Source of the DNA: Myxococcus stipitatus DSM 14675
GTDB lineage: Bacteria; Myxococcota; Myxococcia; Myxococcales; Myxococcaceae
Length of the DNA stretch: 64,000 nt
Direction: 5' to 3'
Assembly: GCF_000331735.1 (NCBI RefSeq)
Contig: NC_020126.1
Location: 5,350,501 to 5,414,500 of the forward strand
Under the pieces are notes generated by a model. The model did no database searches, was not told the origin of the DNA, and was given only the letters and a program-made list of their open reading frames with translations. The translations under genes were made by a program, and so were the position numbers. Positions 29,553 through 37,999 of this stretch are shown piece after piece (positions within the stretch are counted from its first letter, which is position 1; each line of letters opens with the position of its first letter).

Positions 29553-30137
29553 CTAGGACGAGAAGCTCCGCACGGCGCGACGCAGCTCCAGCGAGCCCGC
29601 CATGAGGGCGATGCCGCGCATGAGGATGGAGATACCCACCAGCGTGCCCACCAGCCACACCGCGGAGATGGGCCACTGGGACATGATGGTGATGCCCAGC
29701 AGGATGGAGATGGCGCCGTAGGCGAAGTCCCAGCCCCACTGCGCATACCGGTCCATCAGCGACGTGACGACGTGGAACAGGCCGCTCGCGAAGAAGTACC
29801 CCGCGAGCAACAGCGTCAGCGCCCCGAGCCCCGCCGCCGGGTACGCGAGGACGAAGACGCCCACCACCGTGGAGAGCACGCCGCCCAGCAGGTAGAGCCA
29901 GAAGGGTCCGCCGGACTTCCGGACCCGGAACGCGGAGATGATCTCCGCGATGCCCGACCCCGCCAGCAAGGCTCCGAAGAGGATGATGGAGACCATGCTC
30001 GTGAGGAACGAGGCCCCCAACGCGACGAGGCCGAGGATGGCCGTCAGCAGCCCCAGGATGAAGGGCGGCCCCCATGCGGCAGAGGCCATCCGGCCCCCGT
30101 CGCCCGTCGCAGGTTCACGTTTGAAGCTGGTGTCCAT
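29553..30137 (-). CDS. HdeD/DUF308-family membrane protein
   Basis: 194 aa with six hydrophobic helices arranged as three pairs. HdeD-like pattern: PFILGLLTAILGLVALGASF, LLAGSGIAEIISAFRVR, and IALMAGSLELRR near the end. In enterobacteria HdeD is tied to acid tolerance; in other groups the role is not known. It begins on the minus strand 106 bases after miaA and appears to have its own promoter. Confidence 0.85.
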   Translation of the reverse strand: MDTSFKREPATGDGGRMASAAWGPPFILGLLTAILGLVALGASFLTSMVSIILFGALLAGSGIAEIISAFRVRKSGGPFWLYLLGGVLSTVVGVFVLAYPAAGLGALTLLLAGYFFASGLFHVVTSLMDRYAQWGWDFAYGAISILLGITIMSQWPISAVWLVGTLVGISILMRGIALMAGSLELRRAVRSFSS

Positions 30138-30243
30138 GTCGGTCTGCTCCCGCGTGGAGGAAAAGATTCAGCGGCGAACATGGGTGCCGCGGAGAGCCGG
30201 AGCAATGGTGGCCCCTCTCCCCTGCTCCTCCTCGCGGGAGGGC

Positions 30244-31161
30244 TCAGCCGTGGGGGCGCTCGAGCACCGCGTCATAGGGCGGCGCCACGAACACCGCTCC
30301 CGCCTCCTTGCGAAACCAGGTGAGCTGGCGCTTGGCGTATCGCCGCGTCTCCTGGGCTGTGTCTCGAATGGCCTCGTCCACGGACATGCGCTCCTCCACC
30401 ACCGCGCGCGCCTGTACGTAGCCCACGCTTCGCATCGGCGCCGCGTCCGCGTATCCCCGCGCCAGCAGAGCCCGCGTCTCCTCGACCAACCCCGACGCGA
30501 ACATGGCCTCCGTGCGCGCGTTGATGCGGGCGTAGAGCACGTCGCGAGGCGGCTCCAGCACGAAGAGCCGGAAGGGATATCGGTCCGCGGAGAAGGCATG
30601 GGCCTTGTGGAACTCCGAGGCTGGGACGCCCGTCCGCGCATGAATCTCGAGCGCGCGAATCACTCGGACCAGGTCCTGGGCGTGCAACCGCGCGGCGGTC
30701 ACCGGGTCCACCTGCGCCAGTCGACGGTGCACGGCCTCACGTCCTTGCTCCGCCGCGAGTGCCTCCAACTCCGCGCGCAGCTCCGGCAAGGCCCCGGGCG
30801 CATCCACCACGCCGTGCAGGAGGATGCGCAGGTACAGGCCCGTGCCGCCCACGACGATGACGGGCCGGCCTCGGCGAGTGATGTCCTCGATGACGGCATC
30901 CGCGCGGCGTTGGAACTCGGCCGCCGAGAAGGTCTCCAGCGGGTCCACCTCCGACACGAGGTGGTGCGGCGCCGCAGCCAACTCCTCCGAGGAAGGCTTC
31001 GCGGTGGCGATGTCGAAGTGGCGGTACACCTGCTGCGAGTCCGCGCTGACGATTTCACCGCCCACGCGACGCGCCAGCTCGATGGCCAGGGCCGTCTTCC
31101 CCGACGCCGTCGGCCCGGCCACCACCGTCAATGTCGGCCGTCCCTCCTGTCCTTCACCCAT
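30244..31161 (-). CDS. miaA: tRNA dimethylallyltransferase
   Basis: Adds a dimethylallyl group to A37 of tRNAs that read UNN codons. 305 aa. P-loop VVAGPTASGKTALA, then SADSQQVYRHFDIATAKP (substrate loop), VVGGTGLYLRILLHG, and the basic C-terminal TRRYAKRQLTWFR. ATG 31161 overlaps the stop of the HPr-kinase-like gene by 8 bases, so it is the last gene of the peptide-modification operon described upstream, probably by read-through rather than shared function. Confidence 0.95.
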   Translation of the reverse strand: MGEGQEGRPTLTVVAGPTASGKTALAIELARRVGGEIVSADSQQVYRHFDIATAKPSSEELAAAPHHLVSEVDPLETFSAAEFQRRADAVIEDITRRGRPVIVVGGTGLYLRILLHGVVDAPGALPELRAELEALAAEQGREAVHRRLAQVDPVTAARLHAQDLVRVIRALEIHARTGVPASEFHKAHAFSADRYPFRLFVLEPPRDVLYARINARTEAMFASGLVEETRALLARGYADAAPMRSVGYVQARAVVEERMSVDEAIRDTAQETRRYAKRQLTWFRKEAGAVFVAPPYDAVLERPHG

Positions 31162-31969
31162 GCTCCGCTGCTCCCAGGGCTGTTCGCACCTCGGCCACCG
31201 CCGAGGCGTCCCGAGCAAACACCAACCGCGCCGGCGCCACCTCCGACAACAGCCGGCCCGCGGAGGCGAGCATCGCCGAACGCCCCGCCCCCGAGGACTC
31301 GCACAGCAGGACGTTCTGCACCAGCACCCGGCCCACCTCCCCGGCCCCGGGTCGCTCCCAACGGGAGCTCGAGTCCCAGCCCAGGACACCCACCGCGCGC
31401 AGCCGCGCCTCGCGAGGGAACCCCACGTTCCACGGCGTGCCGGCCACTCTCCAGGCACGCGGCGCGGGCCCCCGTGGATCCTCGGGCCATACCGCCACCA
31501 GCTCATCCGAGAGCAAGGCCTCGCCCGCGGCCGTCCACAGTCCGCCCAGCGTGCTCTTCCCAGCACCCGAGTGCCCCGTGAACAGCGCCGCCTCCTCGCC
31601 GTGCATCAGCGCCACGCCATGCACCAGCAGCCCATCTCGGCGGCGAAGCTCCGCGGCGAGCATCACCCGCAACACCACCTCCACGGGGAATCGGCCAGCG
31701 CCCACCACCTCGCCGCGCAGACCATCCGCCTCGAGTCGCGCGGAATAGTCCTCCCCTTCCAGCACGAGCGCGCCATCCTCCGCGCGCCAGGGTCGAGGAA
31801 TCTCGCGCGTCGCGGGCTCGGGGTGGACCACCGAGGGAGCCACCACCTCCAGCACCGAGGCGCGGACACCCGGCGGAGGCCGAGGCGTGATGAAGCCCGC
31901 GAGTGACCGACGAAGCAGCGCCTGGACGCGGGCGTCCGGCACCTGGAGCCCCACGGTCCATCCCGCCAT
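31154..31969 (-). CDS. HPr kinase-related P-loop protein
   Basis: 271 aa from ATG 31969; the true start may lie up to 100 bases upstream, because the ribosome site is weak. P-loop in LFTGHSGAGKSTLGG, then LLSDELVAVWPE, which matches the acidic region after the Walker A of HPr(Ser) kinase. Before the P-loop, LVHGVALMHGEEAALF is the usual lead-in strand. Lacks the HPr kinase N-terminal domain, like the HprK-related kinases found with PqqD proteins and with lasso peptide clusters, some of which phosphorylate the precursor. Lies directly after a small peptide gene. Confidence 0.8.
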   Translation of the reverse strand: MAGWTVGLQVPDARVQALLRRSLAGFITPRPPPGVRASVLEVVAPSVVHPEPATREIPRPWRAEDGALVLEGEDYSARLEADGLRGEVVGAGRFPVEVVLRVMLAAELRRRDGLLVHGVALMHGEEAALFTGHSGAGKSTLGGLWTAAGEALLSDELVAVWPEDPRGPAPRAWRVAGTPWNVGFPREARLRAVGVLGWDSSSRWERPGAGEVGRVLVQNVLLCESSGAGRSAMLASAGRLLSEVAPARLVFARDASAVAEVRTALGAAEHG

Positions 31970-32055
31970 CGTGAGCCAGGGGCCCGACGGCTCGGAGGAA
32001 CCTCCGTCGGGGCCACCAGCCCCCCGGGAACCGGACGAACCGGCACCCGGAGGAC

Positions 32056-32238
32056 TCAGGGCGTGCACTCCGACTCGCCCGGGATGTTGCACTGCGACAT
32101 CATCGCGAGCGCGACGAAGGGCTGCTCCCACAGGATGGCCGGTGCCTCATAGCGAGGCGCCCCTGCCGGGTGTTCCTCTCGCGAGCCCTCCGCCGTGGGT
32201 GACCGGGAGGATGTCGGAGTCGAAGAAGTTCGGGTCAT
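32056..32238 (-). CDS. 60-aa peptide, candidate RiPP precursor
   Basis: The N-terminal 28 residues are Ser/Thr/Pro/Arg-rich. The middle RYEAPAILWEQPF (residues ~29-41) fits the Y-x-x-P-x-I/L...F leader motif that PqqD/B1-type chaperones bind in lasso precursors. The tail FVALAMMSQCNIPGESECTP has two Cys (50 and 58), Ser and Thr. ATG overlaps the stop of the beta-propeller gene (ATGA). No signal peptide. No similarity to a known protein that I recognise. Role as modified-peptide precursor is inferred from the leader motif and the adjacent chaperone and kinase genes. Confidence 0.7.
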   Translation of the reverse strand: MTRTSSTPTSSRSPTAEGSREEHPAGAPRYEAPAILWEQPFVALAMMSQCNIPGESECTP

Positions 32239-35200
32239 GGGAACGGTACCGGGAAGGAGCAGATGAAGCCGTCCTCGGAGCCCACGTGCAGCCGGGAGGA
32301 GGTGGTGTCGATGGTCGGCGTGCCGATGCGCAGGCCGCTGCTCAGCGACACCTGCGCCGAGTCCGCGCCGCCCACCATCTCGAGCTGATGCACCTTTCCG
32401 TCCCCCCCGCCGACGTAGATGCGGACCACGCCGTTGCGGTTGAGGGTGAAGGTGCCGGAGGGATTCGGGACGGGCGTCGACCACTGGCGCGTGGGCATCG
32501 CGGCCCCAGGCGCCGAGTAGTCCCAGAACTCCACATGGCCACTCGCGAGGCTGGCCACGAAGCCGCCGCCCAGCGGACGCACGAAGCTGGTGAACGCGGG
32601 CGTGCTCGGCGCGGGCCGGGTCGCCACGTTCAGGCTCCACGCCACCTGGCGGGTGACCGCGTCGACGGCGTGGACCACGCCATCGCTGTTGGTCGCGAGG
32701 ACATGCCCCGTCACACCGTTGCGAACCAGGCTGTGCTCCAGGTCCCCGAGCGCCAGCCGAGCCACCTCGGCGCCGGTGAGCGTGTTCAGGACGCGGAGAG
32801 AGTCCGCCGACACGCCATTCACCTTCGCGCCGATGAACAGCAGGTTGTTGACGTAGTCCACCACCATGCCGCCGTTGACCATGCCCAGGTCCCCGGGCTG
32901 GTACGTGAAGACAGGGGTCCCCGTCCTCGCGTTGAGCGCCACCACCCGGTTGGCCGCCGGGTTCGCCAGGCGCGTCGCGAAGAAGACGAGGTCCAGGTTC
33001 GGACGCGCGGCCTGGTAGGCGGCATTCGCGTAGTCATGCAACTGCGTGACGGGGAAGGACTGGATGGTGCCGACAGGCGTGCCGTTGTTGTTCCACCGCC
33101 ACAGCACCGCCCCCGTCGTGGCGCTGATGGCATAGGCCACGCCGTCCTGGTCCGCGGTGAGGATGTACTGGCCCGTCAGTCCGCGCAGCGGCACCACCGG
33201 GAACCGGCTGCCGATGGGAGCGCCCAGCTGCAGCGGACGCCACCGCTCCGCGCCATCGGTCGCGGGATTCGAGACCTGGGTGAGGTTGGCGACGACGGTA
33301 TTGTTGAAGGAGCTGAAGATGCCCACGCCCAGCTCCGTGATGGGCTGGAGGCGCGCATCCAGGCCCACGGAGTAGCACCAGAGCGGCGCGGCCCCCACGC
33401 GGGCGCGCGGCGTCGCCTTGAGCGCCGCGGACGTGGGCTGGTTGCCCGCCGAGTAGAAGCCCGCGTCGTCCGAGTTGAACACCCGGTAGTAGTACGTCGT
33501 GCCGTTGGTGACGGCGCTGTCGACGAAGGTGGACGTGCTGGTGAACGTCTCGGAGAGGACGACCGTCGCATTGCCCAATGTCGAGCCCTGGGCATACGTC
33601 CGTCCGGCGACGGGCACGGTGTTGGGTGCGCTGCCCGTGGCACGCAGGACCAGCACGCCGTTGTGCGAGGCGGGATTGTCCCACGCCAGCGACACGCTCC
33701 CGTCCCGGGCCACCGCCGTGAGCCGCGCGACCTCCGGCGCCACGCCACCCGCCGCGAGCGTCACGGGCGCCTCGATGCGCGCCGCGGATTGGGACTCGTA
33801 CGCATCCGGGATGTGCATCCGATGGCGGAACGTGGTGGGCGCCGTGACGGCCGAGACGCTCGAGTACGTCACCTCGAAGCTGCGCTCCTGGTTCACCCCG
33901 ATGGGCTGCCCGTTGGCGACCGTCCAGGTGAAGCTCGCGGTGTTGCTGGTGACCGACCAGCCCCCCGCCGAGGCGGGACTCCCCGTGGCGAACCGGAAGT
34001 AGTTCGTCGCGGGCCGCAGCAGCGTGACCTGGTAGAGGGGCTGACTCCCACGATTCTGGACTGTGTAGAGGACCGTCTGGTTCGCGAGGCCCGGCACCAG
34101 CACGGACGGGCTCACCTTGAGGCGATGGGCCACGATGCGGCCCTGCCCCGTGCGCACGAGCGGCGTGGAGACGACCGCGCCATCCAGGCTCGCGTCCGCC
34201 CTCACATCGAAGGCATAGCTGGAGAACTCAGCGCCCGTCACCGTGTAGTGCCAGACGAAATGAGCGGAGGCGCCCGGCGCCAGTCGCGTCGCGGTCGCCG
34301 GCTGAGGCCCTTGCGTCAACGTGGCCTGGGCCGAGCCCACGAGGACCGGAGCCCTGGGCGCCACGTCGAGATACGACGCCGTGGCGGACGTGTTGGTGAC
34401 GCTCAGCCGCACCCTCACGGCTTCTCCCGTGAAGAGCTGGGTCGAGTCGACGTCGGCGGCAGCGGCCAGCGGGCCCACGTTCACCATCGCCGTGTCGACC
34501 ACGCTCGAGGTCACCGAGCCGCCCGTGTTCGTGGCGCGAACACTGGCCACCATGGTCCCGTCAGTTTCCACCGTCGCTCTCGCCGCCAGGATGCCCGCGC
34601 CTCTCAGCGGAAGGCTCACCCGGAAGTTCGTGGGCTCGAGCTCGACCACCTCGAACGTGACGTCACCCGCGCCGGTGCTGGGCCCCTCCGCGGTGATGTT
34701 GGCCTGGGCGCTCGACTGCCCCGTGCGGTTCTCGATGACCAGGCGCGCGATGAAGTCCTCGCCCACGGGAAGGGCTCGCGGCTGGAGGGAGACCTGCGTG
34801 GACAGGCCCGCGCGCAGCCACTGCGCCACGGTGCTCGTCCGGTTCGTGCCGAAGGTGCCATTCCAGCTGCACTGCTCGTTCGCCTCGAGCCGCGAGAACA
34901 CCTGCCCCGTGGCGTTCTGGTTCGACACCGACGGAATCATCCGGAGCGTGAACGTCTCGGTCGCGTTCGTCCCCAGTCCGACAGCGGGGCCCGAGCAGTT
35001 GAGGCTCGGGATGTAGTAGTACCTCACCTGCCGCAGCGTCGTGTACTGCTCGGCCGCCCAACCCGGCGGCGGCGGACTCTCGAGCAGCGTGTAGCCACTC
35101 GGGAGCTGGAACAGCACGTCGTTGATGGGCCTGAAGCTCGGCGAGGAGCTCGACGTGTTGTTGCGGACCTGGACCCGCAACTCCGAGGCCTCATCCATCG

Positions 35201-35354
35201 TCACCGTGGCCTGCGTCTCCCCCGGCCTCGTGAGGGTGGAGAAGACGGCGGTGCGGTTCATCGTCGTCTGGGCCATCACCGTCGACGGCAGGGCCAGGGC
35301 GGCGAGGAGCACCGCGAGGCGGGCATTCACGGGTGTCATCGAAGCGGGCCTCAC
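32235..35354 (-). CDS. Large secreted PQQ-like beta-propeller protein
   Basis: 1039 aa. Signal peptide (ARLAVLLAALALPSTVMAQ). Residues ~30-560 are tandem Ig-like/CARDB or DUF11 beta-sandwich units; ~570-640 look like a fibronectin III unit (VSLAWDNPASHNGVLVL). The C-terminal ~400 residues are PQQ-type propeller blades such as GVAYAISATTGAVLWRW, VVALNARTGTPVFTY and VVHAVDAVTRQVAWSL. GTG 35354 has GGAG seven bases upstream; ATG 35339 is the alternative. 'PQQ-like' describes the fold, not cofactor binding. Surface or periplasmic adhesion/sensing is plausible. Confidence 0.8.
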   Translation of the reverse strand: MRPASMTPVNARLAVLLAALALPSTVMAQTTMNRTAVFSTLTRPGETQATVTMDEASELRVQVRNNTSSSSPSFRPINDVLFQLPSGYTLLESPPPPGWAAEQYTTLRQVRYYYIPSLNCSGPAVGLGTNATETFTLRMIPSVSNQNATGQVFSRLEANEQCSWNGTFGTNRTSTVAQWLRAGLSTQVSLQPRALPVGEDFIARLVIENRTGQSSAQANITAEGPSTGAGDVTFEVVELEPTNFRVSLPLRGAGILAARATVETDGTMVASVRATNTGGSVTSSVVDTAMVNVGPLAAAADVDSTQLFTGEAVRVRLSVTNTSATASYLDVAPRAPVLVGSAQATLTQGPQPATATRLAPGASAHFVWHYTVTGAEFSSYAFDVRADASLDGAVVSTPLVRTGQGRIVAHRLKVSPSVLVPGLANQTVLYTVQNRGSQPLYQVTLLRPATNYFRFATGSPASAGGWSVTSNTASFTWTVANGQPIGVNQERSFEVTYSSVSAVTAPTTFRHRMHIPDAYESQSAARIEAPVTLAAGGVAPEVARLTAVARDGSVSLAWDNPASHNGVLVLRATGSAPNTVPVAGRTYAQGSTLGNATVVLSETFTSTSTFVDSAVTNGTTYYYRVFNSDDAGFYSAGNQPTSAALKATPRARVGAAPLWCYSVGLDARLQPITELGVGIFSSFNNTVVANLTQVSNPATDGAERWRPLQLGAPIGSRFPVVPLRGLTGQYILTADQDGVAYAISATTGAVLWRWNNNGTPVGTIQSFPVTQLHDYANAAYQAARPNLDLVFFATRLANPAANRVVALNARTGTPVFTYQPGDLGMVNGGMVVDYVNNLLFIGAKVNGVSADSLRVLNTLTGAEVARLALGDLEHSLVRNGVTGHVLATNSDGVVHAVDAVTRQVAWSLNVATRPAPSTPAFTSFVRPLGGGFVASLASGHVEFWDYSAPGAAMPTRQWSTPVPNPSGTFTLNRNGVVRIYVGGGDGKVHQLEMVGGADSAQVSLSSGLRIGTPTIDTTSSRLHVGSEDGFICSFPVPFP

Positions 35355-35355
35355 G

Positions 35356-35865
35356 TCACGGCTCCAGGGTGAAGGAGGCCGTGGTCAACGGCGCCCCATC
35401 GAGGAAGAAGCGCACGCTCCACGTCCCGCTCATGATGGACGTGGCGACCGTCGTTCCGGCCACGGGCATGGAGAAGCGCAGCGTCTTCGCCGCATCCGGC
35501 TTCCCCACCACGACCGAGGAGCGCCGCTGGTAGGGATGTCCCTCTGGAGACACGAACTCCGCCTCCACGGTGCGCTTGCCGGAGACGCCGCTGACCGTCA
35601 GGTCCACGTCCACCTGGGACACGTCCGACAGCCCCCGCGAGGCCAGCCCCACCACTTCGGCCTGCCCCATCGGCCGAGGCACTTCGACCTCCGCGTCCTC
35701 TTCCCAGGACGGCGGGCGGGCCACTTCGGTCCCCTCGCCCAGCACGTCCGTCGGAGCCACGGGCGTGACTTCGCCAGGGCCTTCCCCACCCTTGGGCGGA
35801 TGAGTGCCCTCCGTACACGCCGACAGCAGCAGCGCCGCCACGAAGCCCGCTCTGCGCGCTCGCAT
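35356..35865 (-). CDS. Lipoprotein, 169 aa
   Basis: Lipobox LLLSAC at residues ~13-18 after a basic start. A Pro/Glu-rich linker (20-70) precedes a beta-rich domain with SGTWSVRFFLDGAPLTT near the end. AGGAGG stands seven bases before ATG 35865, which overlaps the PqqD stop (TGATG). Only one base separates it from the propeller gene. Likely partner of that secreted protein. Family not recognised. Confidence 0.75.
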   Translation of the reverse strand: MRARRAGFVAALLLSACTEGTHPPKGGEGPGEVTPVAPTDVLGEGTEVARPPSWEEDAEVEVPRPMGQAEVVGLASRGLSDVSQVDVDLTVSGVSGKRTVEAEFVSPEGHPYQRRSSVVVGKPDAAKTLRFSMPVAGTTVATSIMSGTWSVRFFLDGAPLTTASFTLEP

Positions 35866-36161
35866 CACCGTACCTCCTGAAGCTCGTCGATGAGGCCCAG
35901 CCGGGCCAACTCCGAAAGAAATCGCAGCGTGTCCGTGAGCGACCGAGCCACGTCCATGGAGAACTCGCGGGCCACGACCTCCGCCACCGAGCGCGCCGAA
36001 CGTGTCCCGTCACTGAGCTCCCAGACCCGCATCGCCGTCGCGTTGAGGCCCCGCAGCGTGCGGCCCTCCGCGTCCAGCAAGATGAAGTCCGCGCCGAAAC
36101 GCTCCCCCTCCGCGCCCGCGCGACGACGGGGAACACTCTCCGCGCCGAAGCCGCCACTCAT
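35865..36161 (-). CDS. PqqD-family peptide chaperone
   Basis: 98 aa, winged-helix PqqD fold: FGADFILLDAEGRTLRGLNA, then AMRVWELSDGTRS and VAREFSMDV, ending in FLSELARLGLIDE. PqqD-like proteins bind the leader of a precursor peptide and hand it to a modifying enzyme. No pqqA, B, C or E genes are here, so PQQ synthesis is not implied. ATG 36161 overlaps the peptidase stop (ATGA). Confidence 0.85.
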   Translation of the reverse strand: MSGGFGAESVPRRRAGAEGERFGADFILLDAEGRTLRGLNATAMRVWELSDGTRSARSVAEVVAREFSMDVARSLTDTLRFLSELARLGLIDELQEVR

Positions 36162-36565
36162 GGGCACCCTCCCCGTCCCAACCACCGAGCCACCCGGCCC
36201 CGCACCCACGCGCGGACACGGCCCACCGTCGAGGGCCCCCGGTCCCACTCCGCGCCCAGCTCCACGCGGCCTCTCCGGACCCGCAGCACCGTCCCGAGGA
36301 TGCGCGAAGCGGCAATCGGAGGATCCCCCGCGGGGGCATTGTCGCCACGCAGGGACAGCACGCCCGAACGCAGGTCCTGGACCCGGTGAAGCACCAGCGC
36401 GTCGTCGAACCGCGCCAGCACCACCTCTCCAGGCCGAGGCTCCCGCGTCAGCGGCGCCACTCCCGCGAGGTCCCCAGCCCGCAGCGACGGCCACATGCTG
36501 TCTCCCCGTACGGGAATCCAGCGCAAGGCCGAAGGCGACGCGGTGGGGAGGGACTCACTGGACAT
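36158..36565 (-). CDS. Soluble S24/S26 signal-peptidase-like serine protease
   Basis: 135 aa. VRGDSMWPSL holds the catalytic Ser of the GxSM box; PGEVVLARFDDALVLHRV gives a His at the position used by SipW/ER-type signal peptidases in place of Lys, and SLRGDNAPAGD gives an Asp region. There is no N-terminal membrane anchor, unlike true signal peptidases. First gene of the peptide-modification operon. Might cleave the leader of the small peptide. ATG 36565 is chosen; an upstream start adds eight residues. Confidence 0.78.
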   Translation of the reverse strand: MSSESLPTASPSALRWIPVRGDSMWPSLRAGDLAGVAPLTREPRPGEVVLARFDDALVLHRVQDLRSGVLSLRGDNAPAGDPPIAASRILGTVLRVRRGRVELGAEWDRGPSTVGRVRAWVRGRVARWLGRGGCP

Positions 36566-36663
36566 TTCCACCCAAGTGTACCGCAGCACCTGGGGTGGAG
36601 CGAATGCGTCCCGTCGACTTCCCCTAGAATTTCCCAGGGGTTACGAGGAGCTTCTGACTTCCA

Positions 36664-36692
36664 GCGAATCCCCGGGAAGCCCGAGGATTCGC
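36664..36692 (-). terminator. Hairpin terminator after hisS
   Basis: GCGAATCC (36664-36671) pairs with GGATTCGC (36685-36692); an inner CGGG/CCCG extends it around an AAG loop. Placed just after hisS, it would isolate the next operon. Confidence 0.6.
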
Positions 36693-36703
36693 CTTCAGAC
36701 GTC

Positions 36704-37999
36704 TCAGGTGGCCGCGGGTGCGACCTGCGGAGCACCCGACTGGGCCCGCACCGTGCGTGCGATGTCGTCGAGCGCCACGGGGATGGGCTCCCCCCCGGCC
36801 ATCCGCTTGAGCTTCGCCTGGCCGCTGGTGAACTCCTGTCCCCCGAGCACGAGCGTGAAGGCCGCCCCGCTCTTGTCGGAGCGCTTCATCTGGCTCCTGA
36901 GGCTGCCGCCGCGGGTGTCGAAGTCCACGCGCAGTCCCTCGCGGCGCAGACGGCTCGCCAGGGTGAAGGCCGCGTCCTGCGAGTCCGCGTCCGCCACCGC
37001 GATGAACAGGTCCGGGGTGGCAGCGAACTTCTGCTGGCTCTCCTTCAGCAGCAGCACCAGCCGGTCCACGCCACACGCGAAGCCCACGGCGGGCACGTCG
37101 GGGCCGCCCAGGCTCTTCACCAGCTTGTCATAGCGGCCGCCGCCGCCCACCGTGCTGGCGGTGCCCAGCGCGGGGTGCGACGCGACGAACTCGAAGACGG
37201 TGCGCGTGTAGTAGTCCAGGCCGCGAACCATGCGCGGATTGACGACGAACCGGACCCCCAGCGCCGTCAGCTTGCGCTGCACGTCGTCGAAGTGGTCACG
37301 GCACGGCTCGCACAGGAACTCGAGCACGCTGGGGCCCTTGGCGGCCACCGCCTGACATGCCTCGTTCTTGCAATCGAGCACGCGCAGCGGGTTCGTCTCG
37401 AGGCGCCGGTGACAGTCCCCGCACAACTCCTCGCGGTGCGCCTTGAGGTACTCCACCAGCTTCTCGTAGTAGGCGGGCCGGCAGGCCTCGTCCCCCAGCG
37501 AGTTGAGGTTGAGCGTGATGTCCTGGAGCCCGAGCGCCTGGAGGAACTGGGTCACCATGTCCATCACCTCGACGTCCTGGGCGGCCTCCTTCGCGCCGTA
37601 GGCCTCCGCGCCGATTTGATAGAACTGCCGGTAGCGGCCCGTCTTCATCCGCTCGTACCGGAACATCGGCCCCATGTAGTACCAGCGCGTGAGCGGCTCC
37701 TGGTTCAGCACGGAGTGCTCGATGTACGCGCGCGCCGCGGGGGCGGTGCCCTCGGGACGCAGGGACAGGCTGCGGCCGGCCTTGTCGTCGAAGGTGTACA
37801 TCTCCTTGCCGACGATGTCCGTCTCCTCGCCCACGCTGCGGACGAAGAGCGACGTGTCCTCCACGATGGGCGTGCGGATCTCGCTGTAGCCGAACCGGCC
37901 GAACAGCTCTCGCGTCAGGCGCTCGACGTGCTGCCAGATTTCAATCTCCCCTGGCAGGAGGTCGTTCATGCCCTTGACGGCGACAATCTTCTGACTCAC
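36704..37999 (-). CDS. hisS: Histidyl-tRNA synthetase
   Basis: Class II aminoacyl-tRNA synthetase that charges tRNA-His, 431 aa. Motif 2 region FRYERMKTGRYRQFYQIGAE, histidine-specific RGLDYYTRTVFEF, motif 3 GFACGVDRLVLLL, and a C-terminal anticodon-binding domain (LFIAVADADSQDAAF). A Cys cluster (CGDCHRR, CKNEACQ, CEPCRDH) is seen in many proteobacterial forms. GTG 37999 overlaps the psd stop by GTGA. Confidence 0.96.
   Translation of the reverse strand: MSQKIVAVKGMNDLLPGEIEIWQHVERLTRELFGRFGYSEIRTPIVEDTSLFVRSVGEETDIVGKEMYTFDDKAGRSLSLRPEGTAPAARAYIEHSVLNQEPLTRWYYMGPMFRYERMKTGRYRQFYQIGAEAYGAKEAAQDVEVMDMVTQFLQALGLQDITLNLNSLGDEACRPAYYEKLVEYLKAHREELCGDCHRRLETNPLRVLDCKNEACQAVAAKGPSVLEFLCEPCRDHFDDVQRKLTALGVRFVVNPRMVRGLDYYTRTVFEFVASHPALGTASTVGGGGRYDKLVKSLGGPDVPAVGFACGVDRLVLLLKESQQKFAATPDLFIAVADADSQDAAFTLASRLRREGLRVDFDTRGGSLRSQMKRSDKSGAAFTLVLGGQEFTSGQAKLKRMAGGEPIPVALDDIARTVRAQSGAPQVAPAAT

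Noticed and set aside
30138-30243. Terminator after miaA
   Set aside because: Only a 5-bp CCTCC/GGAGG stem without T-tract could be found; too weak to annotate.
31887-35372. A plus-strand open frame of about 1160 codons
   Set aside because: It is antisense to the beta-propeller gene; Arg/His/Gly/Val-rich with no domain, an effect of high GC on the reverse strand.
31154-36565. PQQ biosynthesis cluster
   Set aside because: A PqqD-like protein and PQQ-type propeller are present, but there is no pqqA, B, C or E; the propeller name refers to fold only.
31154-36565. Classical lasso peptide cluster
   Set aside because: The leader motif and kinase fit, but no asparagine-synthetase-like cyclase or B2 transglutaminase-like protease is present.
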